DNA of 64,000 nt, taken from assembly GCA_023014485.1 (NCBI GenBank), contig JAJOZX010000484.1, forward strand, positions 310,001-374,000, given 5' to 3'. Below the pieces are notes generated by a model. That model was not told the DNA's origin. It saw only the letters and a program-made list of their open reading frames with translations, and did not search any database. Position numbers and translations under genes: made by a program. How positions within the stretch are numbered: position 1 is the stretch's first letter; every line of letters starts with the position of its first letter. This DNA comes from Bathynomus jamesi (lineage: Eukaryota > Arthropoda > Malacostraca > Isopoda > Cirolanidae). Positions 1-9,299 of this stretch are shown in pieces.

Positions 1-87
1 GAAAAGAGAAACAGACTGGCAGCAGAAAAGGCAGAAAAATTAATGTTCCTTAAGCATAACCTTCCTATAATTAAGTTTGAACATTAA
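1..87 (+). pseudogene. hAT transposase, C-terminal tail (left edge partial)
   Basis: Frame 1 is open from the window edge to a TAA at 85-87. It encodes the last 28 residues of a hAT-superfamily transposase: the RNRLAAEKAEKLMFLKHNL segment is the typical end of the hAT dimerisation domain. Everything upstream lies outside the window, so the state of the rest of the gene is unknown. The element's terminal repeat lies about 430 bp downstream, as expected for this family. Confidence 0.7.
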
Positions 88-605
88 ACGATGAACATCT
101 TAGTTTACTTTATTTTAATTACTCATTTATAAATATGCCTAATAAAACTTGAAACTTAATATAAATAGTTATCAAGCTAATTAAAGATCTCTTTCTATAA
201 GGGTGGAGGTTGGGGAAAGAGGTCGGTGGGGTGCATTTGAGTTGGGTTCACGTCCCGCATCCTGGTAATACAATTATGGTTTCTAATTGTGGCTGAAACT
301 CAACAATATATAACGAATTTATTTGCAGACGAATTCACTAATTGATTTCTATATTAGATGCTTGATATTATTTTATATGTTCAGAGAAAAGTACAGCAAT
401 TATTGTACAATTAATCAATTATATTACATTATAGCTACAGCTCTCTCTATATAATAACTTATTATATACGTTAAACACAACAAATCTCGAATATATCCTA
501 AAAAATAACGAAAATGTAGACATCCGCATCCGCATCCGCGGATGTTGAAATCAAACATCCTCATCCGCATCCGCGGATGTGAAAAAAATGACATCCCCTA
601 CATCA

Positions 606-608
<3 letters not shown>
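88..608 (+). mobile_element. 3' untranslated end and terminus of the hAT element
   Basis: Non-coding AT-rich sequence follows the transposase stop codon. From 521 to 608 it turns into closely spaced copies of the motif CATCCGCATCCGCGGATG, a subterminal repeat cluster, and ends in TACATCACTA next to a TA microsatellite. Repeated motifs close to the end are typical of hAT termini. The partner end is outside the window, so no target duplication can be checked. Confidence 0.55.

Positions 609-645
<37 letters not shown>
609..645. repeat. (TA)n microsatellite
   Basis: Uninterrupted TA dinucleotide run directly between the hAT end and the next small element. Confidence 0.9.
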
Positions 646-646
<1 letters not shown>

Positions 647-866
647 GGTGAACCAAAAGTAGGGGACAGTAGGTTGAATACGGTTTGTGTTATATTATAT
701 TATAACTATGGTGTTCATTATAACTATGGTGTTTGTGTTTTATTATATTAAATATTATAACTAAATTTATTTAAATTTTATTTTGTATTATTGTATACAA
801 AAGAATTAAATATGTATTCTCAAAATAAACGTTATCATTTACTGTCCACCTACATTTGGTTCACCC
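646..866. mobile_element. short MITE with TA-rich flanks (mariner-like)
   Basis: A 221-bp non-coding element with imperfect terminal inverted repeats: GGTGAACCAAAAGTAGG on the left and the complement of CCTACATTTGGTTCACC on the right. Both ends sit in TA microsatellite, as expected for insertion into TA. No transposase is encoded. Superfamily assignment is by TIR and TA target only. Confidence 0.7.
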
Positions 867-889
867 TATATATATATATATATATATAT
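867..889. repeat. (TA)n microsatellite
   Basis: TA dinucleotide run joining the MITE to the tandem array. Confidence 0.85.
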
Positions 890-1044
890 ACACAAACTCA
901 GAATGGTTCCCTGAGAACAATATATGTTAAACACAGACCGTGCATGGCACAAGGAACTCTTCTGGGAAAATTAAATCCACTATAGTCCGAATAAGTAATG
1001 ATAAATGACAAATACCATAGTTTTTTTCCTTTTTCATGATTTTA

Positions 1045-1172
1045 GCCCGACGTGGGCAACGGGTCTCTCGCAAAGAGATCCCATAAATATAGCTTCCCTC
1101 ACCAGCTATCTGCAAAGCAGACAGGATCCAGCTTTGGGACGTGGATCTAGGGTTTAAAGCAAACCTAGATCC
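1045..1172. other. cluster of five hairpins in each 456-bp unit
   Basis: Five inverted repeats lie almost end to end in unit 1: 1045-1057 (GCCC/GGGC), 1061-1082 (GGGTCTCT/AGAGATCCC with one bulge), 1089-1109 (ATAGCT/AGCTAT), 1109-1121 (TCTGC/GCAGA) and 1143-1172 (12-bp stem with one bulged G and loop AAAGC). The same cluster is present in every other unit and inverted in the opposite arm. It suggests a structured RNA or protein-binding DNA. Hammerhead core motifs (CTGANGA plus GAAA) were looked for and not found. Confidence 0.7.
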
Positions 1173-1188
1173 CTACACTCAGAACCTC

Positions 1189-1232
1189 TATATAAGTAAA
1201 AGACTCGTTGCATTCACGTCGTGTTGAATAAA
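1189..1232 (+). promoter_or_regulatory. TATA box, initiator-like site and AATAAA in the repeat unit
   Basis: TATATAAG at 1189-1196 is followed about 27 bp later by TTCACGTC, an arthropod-like initiator context, and by AATAAA at 1227-1232. A transcription start followed at once by a poly(A) signal is the arrangement seen in LTRs (U3-R). The same module repeats in all units that cover this part, forward and inverted. This is a pattern match; transcription is not shown. Confidence 0.5.
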
Positions 1233-2286
1233 TCAAAGAAAAAGGGGGTAACTATTGTATTTTTAGCCAAAAAAACCAAAACTTAAACCTCAACCGGGAC
1301 ATTGAGCGTCCACTTTTCAAGGCACGAAACACGTCCGTTTAGTATACACAAACTCAGAATGGTTCCCTGAGAACAATATATGTTAAACACAGACCGTGCA
1401 TGGCACAAGGAACTCTTCTGGGAAAATTAAATCCACTATAGTCCGAATAAGTAATGATAAATGACAAATACCATAGTTTTTTTCCTTTTTCATGATTTTA
1501 GCCCGACGTGGGCAACGGGTCTCTCGCAAAGAGATCCCATAAATATAGCTTCCCTCACCAGCTATCTGCAAAGCAGACAGGATCCAGCTTTGGGACGTGG
1601 ATCTAGGGTTTAAAGCAAACCTAGATCCCTACACTCAGAACCTCTATATAAGTAAAAGACTCGTTGCATTCACGTCGTGTTGAATAAATCAAAGAAAAAG
1701 GGGGTAACTATTGTATTTTTAGCCAAAAAAACCAAAACTTAAACCTCAACCGGGACATTGAGCGTCCACTTTTCAAGGCACGAAACACGTCCGTTTAGTA
1801 TACACAAACTCAGAATGGTTCCCTGAGAACAATATATGTTAAACACAGACCGTGCATGGCACAAGGAACTCTTCTGGGAAAATTAAATCCACTATAGTCC
1901 GAATAAGTAATGATAAATGACAAATACCATAGTTTTTTTCCTTTTTCATGATTTTAGCCCGACGTGGGCAACGGGTCTCTCGCAAAGAGATCCCATAAAT
2001 ATAGCTTCCCTCACCAGCTATCTGCAAAGCAGACAGGATCCAGCTTTGGGACGTGGATCTAGGGTTTAAAGCAAACCTAGATCCCTACACTCAGAACCTC
2101 TATATAAGTAAAAGACTCGTTGCATTCACGTCGTGTTGAATAAATCAAAGAAAAAGGGGGTAACTATTGTATTTTTAGCCAAAAAAACCAAAACTTAAAC
2201 CTCAACCGGGACATTGAGCGTCCACTTTTCAAGGCACGAAACACGTCCGTTTAGTATACACAAACTCAGAATGGTTCCCTGAGAAC

Positions 2287-3487
2287 AATGCAACGAGTCT
2301 TTTACTTATATAGAGGTTCTGAGTGTAGGGATCTAGGTTTGCTTTAAACCCTAGATCCACGTCCCAAAGCTGGATCCTGTCTGCTTTGCAGATAGCTGGT
2401 GAGGGAAGCTATATTTATGGGATCTCTTTGCGAGAGACCCGTTGCCCACGTCGGGCTAAAATCATGAAAAAGGAAAAAAACTATGGTATTTGTCATTTAT
2501 CATTACTTATTCGGACTATAGTGGATTTAATTTTCCCAGAAGAGTTCCTTGTGCCATGCACGGTCTGTGTTTAACATATATTGTTCTCAGGGAACCATTC
2601 TGAGTTTGTGTATACTAAACGGACGTGTTTCGTGCCTTGAAAAGTGGACGCTCAATGTCCCGGTTGAGGTTTAAGTTGGTTTTTTTTTTGGCTAAAAATA
2701 CAATAGTTACCCCCTTTTTCTTTGATTTATTCAACACGACGTGAATGCAACGAGTCTTTTACTTATATAGAGGTTCTGAGTGTAGGGATCTAGGTTTGCT
2801 TTAAACCCTAGATCCACGTCCCAAAGCTGGATCCTGTCTGCTTTGCAGATAGCTGGTGAGGGAAGCTATATTTATGGGATCTCTTTGCGAGAGACCCGTT
2901 GCCCACGTCGGGCTAAAATCATGAAAAAGGAAAAAAACTATGGTATTTGTCATTTATCATTACTTATTCGGACTATAGTGGATTTAATTTTCCCAGAAGA
3001 GTTCCTTGTGCCATGCACGGTCTGTGTTTAACATATATTGTTCTCAGGGAACCATTCTGAGTTTGTGTATACTAAACGGACGTGTTTCGTGCCTTGAAAA
3101 GTGGACGCTCAATGTCCCGGTTGAGGTTTAAGTTTTGGTTTTTTTTTGGCTAAAAATACAATAGTTACCCCCTTTTTCTTTGATTTATTCAACACGACGT
3201 GAATGCAACGAGTCTTTTACTTATATAGAGGTTCTGAGTGTAGGGATCTAGGTTTGCTTTAAACCCTAGATCCACGTCCCAAAGCTGGATCCTGTCTGCT
3301 TTGCAGATAGCTGGTGAGGGAAGCTATATTTATGGGATCTCTTTGCGAGAGACCCGTTGCCCACGTCGGGCTAAAATCATGAAAAAGGAAAAAAAACTAT
3401 GGTATTTGTCATTTATCATTACTTATTCGGACTATAGTGGATTTAATTTTCCCAGAAGAGTTCCTTGTGCCATGCACGGTCTGTGTT

Positions 3488-3489
<2 letters not shown>
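2287..3489 (-). repeat. 456-bp tandem array, inverted arm (about 2.6 units)
   Basis: The same unit as 890-2286 but reverse-complemented, with equivalent positions at 2386, 2843 and 3301 (periods 457 and 458). The only differences seen are in the length of T runs (for example 2676-2690 against 3132-3147). The arms join through a 3-bp overlap AAT (2287-2289) that fits both unit positions, so the junction is not a simple palindrome: the two arms enter the unit at different points. The arm ends at 3489, where the sequence becomes TA microsatellite. Confidence 0.95.

Positions 3490-3525
<36 letters not shown>
3490..3525. repeat. (TA)n microsatellite
   Basis: TA run bounding the inverted array; the array is therefore flanked by TA repeats on both sides. 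Confidence 0.9.
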
Positions 3526-3529
<4 letters not shown>

Positions 3530-3575
3530 TTGAAAAATAAAAATTGAGAGAGAAGCATACAAATTTATGAGAAAA

Positions 3576-3966
3576 TTACCAAAGTTTTAGCACTCTGCCC
3601 TTCTTGTGTAAATCCATTCTGAACGAATTCAAAACAATGGGATCGAGTTGAAAAAGACCTTTGCTCGTGTTAAAGTTATTTGTAAGTTGGAAAATAACAG
3701 ACTCAAGAATATTTCTATTAACAATGTTGCTAGAGTGAAACAAAACTGAAGCATTATTCCAATCAATACAGTGGGATAACTGACAAATGGACAAAAAGGG
3801 CACTGGATGACTGTCCCATTCTAACAGAATATTGATGCTGTTTCACACGCGTGCACAAATCCTTTCCCATCTGACCAATGTAAAAGGAATCACATTGTTT
3901 ACAACTAATTTTATAGATAATGCCTGAATTATTGGTAGGGCTATTTTTTACTATGATATTTCTCAC
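3576..3966 (-). pseudogene. Penelope-like element, GIY-YIG endonuclease fragment
   Basis: Two overlapping minus-strand frames together match the C-terminal GIY-YIG endonuclease of Penelope-like retroelements. The first has GIIYKISCKQCDSFYIGQ (the GIY and YIG motifs around a Cys pair), then the Arg-containing helix CTRVKQHQYSVR. The second continues with HCIDWNNASVLF, ILESVIF and a LDPIVLN ending. The change of frame is near 3765-3800, so the gene is broken. No reverse transcriptase domain is seen upstream (above 3966), so only the 3' part of the element is present. The 3' end lies close to the TA tract that borders the 456-bp array. Confidence 0.75.
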
Positions 3967-4149
3967 AATATTGTTATATAAAATACTACATTAATATCCA
4001 AAAGTTTAAGTACATTAGCAATGCCTAAAAAGCCTGGGAAAAATGGAAGTACTAAAATATTCTTTGACAAAGTGCGAGTGATATTATTCACATGATAGAA
4101 GGTTCATTTTGCCTTGTTAAGACAAGATTCCATAAATGCAGGTGGGTAG

Positions 4150-4262
4150 CACAGATCACTTCTAATACCGTTGATTTTTCAACTATTAAGGTACAGAAAA
4201 TGGGAGGACCTAAAATCCATGCATATTATACCCCTAATGAACAGGAAATTCAAAGAAATATG
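4150..4262 (+). pseudogene. LINE reverse-transcriptase fragment
   Basis: A short frame reads FSTIKVQKMGGPKIHAYYTP, which resembles the segment NTEKFQLLQHRKRGP found at 4870-4930 in the neighbouring LINE. It appears to be a duplicated scrap of the same reverse-transcriptase region (just after the catalytic palm). It ends in a TG/TTG microsatellite. Too short for family assignment. Confidence 0.4.
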
Positions 4263-4307
4263 TGTGTGTGTGTGTGTGTTGTTGTTGTTGTTGTTGTTGT
4301 TGTTGTG
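4261..4307. repeat. (TG)n-(TTG)n microsatellite
   Basis: TG run followed by a TTG run. Confidence 0.9.
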
Positions 4308-4600
4308 TTTAACCCCTTCACACCACACATACACACAATTTCACAAAAGTAACATGTGAATAATATTTTTGATGAAAATAACCACAAAGGAAACAGAAAA
4401 CATGAAATAGTGCTCAAGCACGCTTGTCTTCTTTTTCCTGCATGGTTATTTTCATTAGAACCCCTTCAAGAATGTTTTTAATTTCATGACCAGTAAAAAT
4501 CATAACTGCAACTGGGGAAGTATCAATAAGTGGATAAATAGTATAAATTCTTCAACTACATACCACTACTGATGACTAGACCAACATTATTACAACTTAC

Positions 4601-4781
4601 TGGCAAGTGATGATACAAAATCTGGATACCATCCTTGATCAAATGGGTTCTCACATCCAAGACGGCATTCCTCAAAAGCTTTCCAAAACAAGTTCAAACT
4701 CTCTTCCAGGTGATCGATTGTTTCAGTGTATTTTTCTTGCTGGTATGCCTTATCTCCCCTTATGTATTCATTTGCATACTC
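4601..4781 (-). CDS. CRTAP / prolyl 3-hydroxylase family protein, internal exon
   Basis: A 181-bp minus-strand exon with acceptor TCTTTCCAG before 4781 and donor GTAAGT after 4601. It encodes 60 residues plus one base, beginning EYANEYIRGDKAYQQEKY and including the C-x3-C pair CRLGC. This matches the second TPR-like repeat of the N-terminal domain of CRTAP and prolyl 3-hydroxylases (leprecans), which act in the endoplasmic reticulum in collagen prolyl 3-hydroxylation complexes and carry four CxxxC motifs. Its phase-0 start fits the phase-0 end of the exon at 39314-39457, and the joined protein aligns without a gap to the family, so no exon seems to lie between. The following exon was not found and is probably beyond the left edge. 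Whether the protein is CRTAP-like or a full hydroxylase cannot be decided here. Confidence 0.85.
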
Positions 4782-4830
4782 CTGGAAAGAAGCACTTGTC
4801 TAATTATATTATATATATATTCAAACAGAC

Positions 4831-5396
4831 ATGAACAGAATCTACAAGTGGATGAATGACAACAATATGAAGTTTAACACTGAGAAATTTCAGTTGTTAC
4901 AGCACAGAAAAAGAGGACCTAAAAATTCATGGAACATTATACCCCAAATAGAAAGGAAATTCAGAGAAATTCTAAAGCAAAAGACTAAGGGGTTGTAATG
5001 ACTGATGAAGTAAAATTTGAAACAAAACAATATAGCAGTAAACAGAGCAAAGAGAATAACTGGGCAGATACTGAGAACCTTTAAACAAAGGGATAGGAAT
5101 ATAATGATTCCTCTACTGAAAACACTGATCATACCCAAATTGGAATACTACTCAGTCCTAACATGCCCATATAAAAAAGACGACGTTAGACAAAGACAAC
5201 TAGAAGGGATTCAGAGAAGCTTCACAGTCAAGATCAAGGGGTGCAAAGAACTAAACTACTGGGAAAGGTTACACGAATTAAACCTATATTCATATGAGTT
5301 ACAAGGAAAAGAAGTACCTCAAAAGGCCTTGCGGCCCATACAGAGGTGGTACCAATGGCAATGGGTGCCAGGGAAAATTTTGTACACACTCAAATA
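4831..5396 (+). pseudogene. LINE A reverse transcriptase, C-terminal part, first segment
   Basis: Plus-strand frames from MNRIYKWMNDNNMKFN through NTEKFQLLQHRKRG, then (5017-5397) the thumb and connection of a non-LTR reverse transcriptase, including RAKRITGQILRTF, PLLKTLIIPKLEYYS and RQRQLEGIQRSFT. An in-frame stop near 5000 breaks it. The frame reaches KILYTLK at 5396, where a second LINE in opposite orientation begins. The protein resumes at 7863 with NYTLKIMEKLVPNL, so one LINE has been split by a 2.5-kb block. Confidence 0.75.
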
Positions 5397-7165
5397 GTGT
5401 GCAAGATTTGGTCTAACCTTTTCTTGAACTGATCCACAGAGGAACTGTTCACAACTTCCGAAGGTAACCTGTTCCATGTGTCACAGATCTTATACGTAAA
5501 GTAATTCCCACACACACTAGTCCTAAACCGTTTCAAATCCAACTTCCAACCATTGTTACGAGTTGGGTTATCATTTAAACTAAACATACTTTTAAAATTG
5601 ACATCGTTGAACCTGTGTAAGAGCTTGAAAACTTCGATCAGTTGACCGCGCAGCCTCCAAGTTTCAAGCGAAAACAAGTTCAGGGCGCATAACCGTCGAT
5701 TGTAGCCCATATGCCTAATGGAAGGGATTAAGTTTGTGGCCCTCGCCTGCACTCGCTCCAGCCTCTCAATATCTTTCCTGAGGGTGGGCGACCAGAACTG
5801 CACAGCATACTCCAGGTGCGGCCGAATAAGGGAATTGTACAGTGAGAGCACAATCTCCTTGTTCCGAAACTGAAATTGCCTCCTGATATAACCCAATAGT
5901 TTCTGGGCTCTCTCTTCCACCTCTACACACTGTTTCGTAAACTTAAGGTCGCTGCTAATTAGCACACCCAAGTCCTTTTCTAAATTAGTCACCTCGATAT
6001 TACTACCCAACATCGAGTAGTCCAACTTGGGATTGGCATAGCCAATGTGCATCACTTTGCATTTACCCAAGTTAAACGGCATTTGCCATTTTTTGGACCA
6101 CTCTCCTATCCTACCTAGGTCCGCACGCAGTTGCTCGATCGCTTCGGGCGTCCCAACGTTGGCCCCAAGCTTGGTGTCATCAGCGAATTTGGCGATCCGA
6201 CTGACGATGCCACCGTTATCATCATTTATGTAAATGATAAACAACAGTGGCCCCAAAACGGAACTCTGAGGAACCCCACTAGTGACCGAGGCCCACCCCG
6301 AACTAGCCCCTTTAATTACAACCCTCTGCTGCCTATTACTCAGCCAGTTTTCAATCCACCTACCTATTTCCCCACCGATACCCAGCGCGCGCACTTTCGC
6401 CATTAGCCGGCAGTGAGGTACCTTATCAAAGGCTTTCTGAAAGTCGAGATAAAGTATATCAATCCCCCTACTCTTATCATACTCACTCAACATGACGTGG
6501 AAAAACTCGAGCAAGTTGGTGAGACACAACCTATGCCATCTAAACCCATGTTGGGAGTCCCCAAGCACCTTGTAGGAATCCAAATGGTCAACGATCCTAT
6601 CAGCTATTATCCCTTCTAATAATTTACCTACAACTGAAGCGAGACTAATGGGACGATAGTTCCCTGGACTTTCGTGATCCCCTTTCTTAAAGATAGGGGT
6701 CACGTTGGCTTCCCTCCAGTCACCAGGCACCTGGCCCATTTCCAATGATTTGTTGAAGACTGTAGCCAGGTGGGGAGCCACCTGGTCGCGCACTTCTCGC
6801 AACACTCTGGGGACACACTGGTCTGGCCCAGGAGCCTTAAACGCGCTCAGTTTGTCTATTCTATCGGCAACGACTGTCGCGGTACATCTAACACTATCCA
6901 GGCCAGCACCTTCCTGCCTCACGCCTGGCTTGGGGATGACACGGGTATCCTCCCTGGTGAACACTCCCGCAAAGCACTCCTTAGGGTTCCCCTTGCAGAG
7001 TCTTGCCACCCGTAGTTCTTCGTTACGTTTCTACGTTTCGCTAGTCTAACGTTCGCCTTCACTTCCCTACACAGGCAGACATACGCTTCAGTGTTCTCGT
7101 GGGAACGATTGGCCTTCGCCCTCCTATACGCTACTTTCCTATTTCGGATAGCCGAAACGATGTCA
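5390..7165 (-). pseudogene. LINE B (CR1/Jockey-like) reverse transcriptase, 5'-truncated
   Basis: The longest frame (5390-7009, 539 residues) encodes a non-LTR reverse transcriptase: KAPGPDQCVPRVLR, DWREANVTPIFKKGD, NYRPISLASVVGKLLE, the motif-A region DILYLDFQKAFDKVPH, GVPQSSVLGPLLF, then KFADDTKLGA with the catalytic FADD, and a C-terminal WNRLPSEVVN domain. Upstream residues (RRAKANRSHENTEAYVCL) continue in another frame to about 7165, so there is a frameshift near 7010-7020. The apurinic endonuclease domain is missing, the usual result of incomplete reverse transcription. The stop codon is the last recognisable part of the element; practically no 3' UTR separates it from LINE A. The exact clade is inferred from motifs only. 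Confidence 0.85.
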
Positions 7166-7206
7166 CGATAGAGATAGATAGAGAGAGATAGATATATATA
7201 TATATG

Positions 7207-7420
7207 AGATATTCCGTGCAAGATGAGAGAGAGAGAACGAAACAAATGAAAAAATGAGGTAACCACCCGGGAATCGAACCTGGGATCTTCTGATTGCCGG
7301 TCAAATATGATAACCACTACACCATGGGCCTCACTCCCTCAAATGCCGTAATTCTTCTACATACGCGCAGAAACCAATGCCCCAAGGGGGAACCTCCACA
7401 TGCCGTAACATTATATACAG
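7207..7420 (-). repeat. tRNA-derived SINE, copy 1
   Basis: Reverse-complement copy of the SINE at 7550-7797. It shares the head (GGTTCCCCCTTGGGGCATTGG), a tRNA-like body with A and B boxes, and the tail CTCATTTTTTCATTTG followed by a CT-rich run. The two copies face each other across a third, tail-only copy. Confidence 0.7.
7256..7332 (-). tRNA. tRNA-like sequence inside SINE copy 1 (anticodon-loop GGC)
   Basis: On the minus strand there is an A box (TGGTGTAGTGGTTATCA), an exact B box (GGTTCGATTCC) and an anticodon-like stem TTTGA/TCAGA around CCGGCAA, giving GGC (Ala) if read as a tRNA. The 7-bp acceptor stem does not pair properly and U33 is replaced by C, so this is a tRNA-derived SINE head or pseudogene and probably not a working tRNA. 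Confidence 0.4.
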
Positions 7421-7432
7421 TATATACATCTC

Positions 7433-7532
7433 ATTTTTTCATTTGTTTCGTTCTCTCTCTCTCATCTTGTGCGGAATATCTCCTATACAAGCGTTGTTCT
7501 TTACGTTAATTATACTGCGTGTTTGCAGTTAA
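7433..7532 (+). repeat. SINE tail, 5'-truncated copy
   Basis: Matches the tail of the SINE at 7700-7797 (CATTTGTTTCGTTCTCTC ... GCAGTTAAATGT) without the tRNA-like head. A truncated copy fits LINE-driven retrotransposition. Confidence 0.65.
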
Positions 7533-7549
7533 ATGTATATAATGTTATG

Positions 7550-7793
7550 GCATGCGGGAGGTTCCCCCTTGGGGCATTGGTTTCTGCGTGTATGTAGAAG
7601 AATTACGGCATTTGAGGGAGTGAGGCCCATGGTGTAGTGGTTATCATATCTGACTGGCAATCGGAAGATCCCGGGTTCGATTCCCGGGTGGTTACCTCAT
7701 TTTTTCATTTGTTTCATTCTCTCATCTTGCGCGGAATATCTCCTATACAAGCGTCGTTCTTTACGTTAATTATACTGCGTGTTTGCAGTTAAA

Positions 7794-7797
<4 letters not shown>
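7550..7797 (+). repeat. tRNA-derived SINE, copy 2 (most complete)
   Basis: Head from GGCATGCGGGAGGTTCCCCC, tRNA-like body at 7622-7698, then a tail ending GCAGTTAAATGT before a TG/TA microsatellite. The head and body match copy 1 with a few substitutions. Confidence 0.7.
7622..7698 (+). tRNA. tRNA-like sequence inside SINE copy 2 (anticodon-loop GGC)
   Basis: A box TGGTGTAGTGGTTATCA, B box GGTTCGATTCC, T stem CCGGG/CCCGG, and anticodon stem TCTGA/TCGGA around CTGGCAA with U33 intact, anticodon GGC (Ala). The acceptor stem is not complementary in the standard position (GAGG and CCTC pair one or two bases further out). The internal pol III promoter looks good, but it is most likely a SINE head. 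Confidence 0.45.
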
Positions 7798-7840
<43 letters not shown>

Positions 7841-7862
7841 CACACACACACACACACACACC
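7798..7862. repeat. (TG)n-(TA)n-(CA)n compound microsatellite
   Basis: Consecutive TG, TA and CA runs following the SINE tail. Confidence 0.9.
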
Positions 7863-8227
7863 ATTAATTACACTTTGAAAATAATGGAGAAACTAGTCCC
7901 TAATCTTACTCTGAACCTTGTAACTCCCCAAACAACAGTGGAAAGTAGAAAAGGAAGACTGTGTCATGTTCCCAAATTAAAGGCTAGACAGGGGCACATC
8001 CTTAACCCTAAAAGAAAATAATTTTGTTGTGAAGACCAAAACTGTTGAATCAGCTGCTCAAAGATGTAAGGAACACAAGTGGTGTTGCAGTGGACATCTT
8101 CAAAAGAAGATTAGACACCTGGCTCAGAACAATCCCCAATAAGCTGGGCATACCTGGCTATGTGGGGTGGAGAGTGTACAAGAAACCAACTCACTACTTC
8201 ACCAGGCCAACTCAAGAGGAGGAATGA
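7863..8227 (+). pseudogene. LINE A reverse transcriptase, second segment (C-terminus)
   Basis: Continues LINE A after the 5397-7862 insertion. It reads NYTLKIMEKLVPNLTLN, GRLCHVPKLKARQGHI, then after a stop (8019-8021) NQLLKDVRNTSGVAVDIFKR and RLDTWLRTIPNKLGIPGY, the standard C-terminal ending of this LINE family. The LVPNL and PKLKA motifs directly follow the YTLK end of the first segment, which supports a single ancestral frame. Confidence 0.7.
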
Positions 8228-8482
8228 CAAGCTTGACCTTCATGAAATGAGGAATCATCGCATGGAACATTTGAAAGGTATATAGTGCTATGATCAAATG
8301 GCAGTAATCATTCAACCAGTTGTATGTCAATCAACTTGTGAAACAGTCTTAAACATTCCAAGCACACGTTACCAAAAATTCCCTTCTCATTCACATGCTC
8401 AATCCTGTACTTGAACCAATAGCACACTCACTGGAACTGATGTCATATACAGGGTTTAACAGAATACATGCACTACAGGCTA
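8228..8482. other. no recognisable feature
   Basis: Probably LINE A 3' UTR followed by unique sequence; no frame or repeat seen. Confidence 0.4.
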
Positions 8483-9299
8483 CCGTACTTTTCTCCTTAT
8501 AAGACGCTGCATCGTGGAAGATACATCCTGATTTTGGAAAGGCAATTCTAAGAAAAAGTTTTTGTCTCGTGGAAGACGCACTCTGATTTGCTTTGTTAGT
8601 ATGGCAATGACAAGGGAATTAGTATATACCACCAGTAGAAAGTATGTAAAAATATACAAGTATCATTGTTTAAAGTTGTTTATTTTTGCAGAAATGGAAA
8701 AGTAAAAATCACAAAGTCATGGCCAATAAAAGTCAAAAGCATTTTATTCATCCTCAAACTCATCACTGCTTGATTCATCCCCAAGCTCTAAAACATCACC
8801 ATGGTCCATTATCCATCTACACAAGTTTTCCTCCAAATTTGGCCATTTTGCTGGTACTTTATGAAGATTGTGCTTCTTTTTATCAGCTTCTTGTAATTCT
8901 CCTTCCTCCACTGTCGAATCATCATCTCAGTAGGTGGCAGTCCGAAGTGTGTGTCTGCTGCTCTATTGCCATGTTCATTGGCATACTGCACTACTGCCAG
9001 CTTAAATCCAATAGTGTAGTTATGTCTCCTTGATACACCTGCCATGGATCAGGGTGAGAATTGTAGGACTGAAAACCACTTATGACTCCACTGACAGCCA
9101 GATGATAAATGAACAAGGTACAAGACCCTTGTCATGCCGTAAACTATCCCCCACCCTAATTTAACCTATAGTTTTTGGCACGAAACACCCTCTAGTTTGA
9201 GGAAACATATTTCTGAGGCTTTGACGTTGGAAGATGCAGGGGGATTTTTCAAGGCATTTTTAAGGATAAAAAATGTGTCCTGTAAGGCGAAAAATACGG
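8483..9299. mobile_element. pogo/Tigger-like DNA element, internally deleted
   Basis: Flanked by TA on both sides (8481-8482, 9300-9301). Imperfect terminal inverted repeats: CCGTACTTTTCTCCTTATAA on the left, the complement of TTATAGGAC-type sequence GGCGAAAAATACGG on the right. The interior keeps only the N-terminal DNA-binding part of a transposase on the minus strand. Confidence 0.65.
8809..9045 (-). pseudogene. pogo/Tigger transposase, N-terminal HTH fragment
   Basis: Starts MAGVSRRHNYTIGFKLAVVQ and continues YANEHGNRAADTHFG and IRQWRKENYKKL, the psq/CENP-B-type helix-turn-helix found at the N-terminus of pogo-clan transposases. Only 78 residues remain. The DDE domain is absent, so this copy cannot transpose by itself. 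Confidence 0.7.

Larger units (their letters stand above)
890..2286 (+). repeat. 456-bp tandem array, forward arm (three units plus a partial)
   Basis: Unit starts are at 890, 1346 and 1802, with a partial fourth unit from 2258. The period is exactly 456 bp and the copies look identical by eye. Each unit contains a run of hairpins, a TATA box, an initiator-like TTCA, an AATAAA signal and a purine-rich GGGGGTAAC stretch. A short open frame repeats in each copy on the minus strand but shows no known domain and is probably incidental. The promoter, poly(A) signal and hairpins would suit an LTR-like or small structured-RNA unit; no primer binding site, tRNA, 5S or known snRNA sequence is recognised. 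At 2287-2289 the array switches to the opposite orientation. Confidence 0.95.

Noticed and set aside
181..290. tRNA-like promoter (GGTTCACGTCCC)
   Set aside because: Only a weak B box, without an A box or cloverleaf.
890..3489. 456-bp units as a 5S rRNA, snRNA or histone cluster
   Set aside because: Compared against known 5S, U1, U2, U4, U5 and U6 features by memory; no match, and no histone coding.
890..3489. Hammerhead ribozyme (retrozyme/Penelope) in the unit
   Set aside because: CTGANGA and GAAA boxes with the required stems were not found on either strand.
890..3489. CRISPR array
   Set aside because: Units are long, contiguous and without spacers; the genome is eukaryotic.
927..3528. 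Repeated 62-75 residue frames in the 456-bp units as a gene family
   Set aside because: The frame is copied with the DNA, has no domain, and lies across the hairpin cluster; nothing suggests protein selection.
7256..7698. Functional tRNA-Ala(GGC) genes
   Set aside because: Acceptor stems do not pair and both copies share flanking SINE sequence; kept as tRNA-like.
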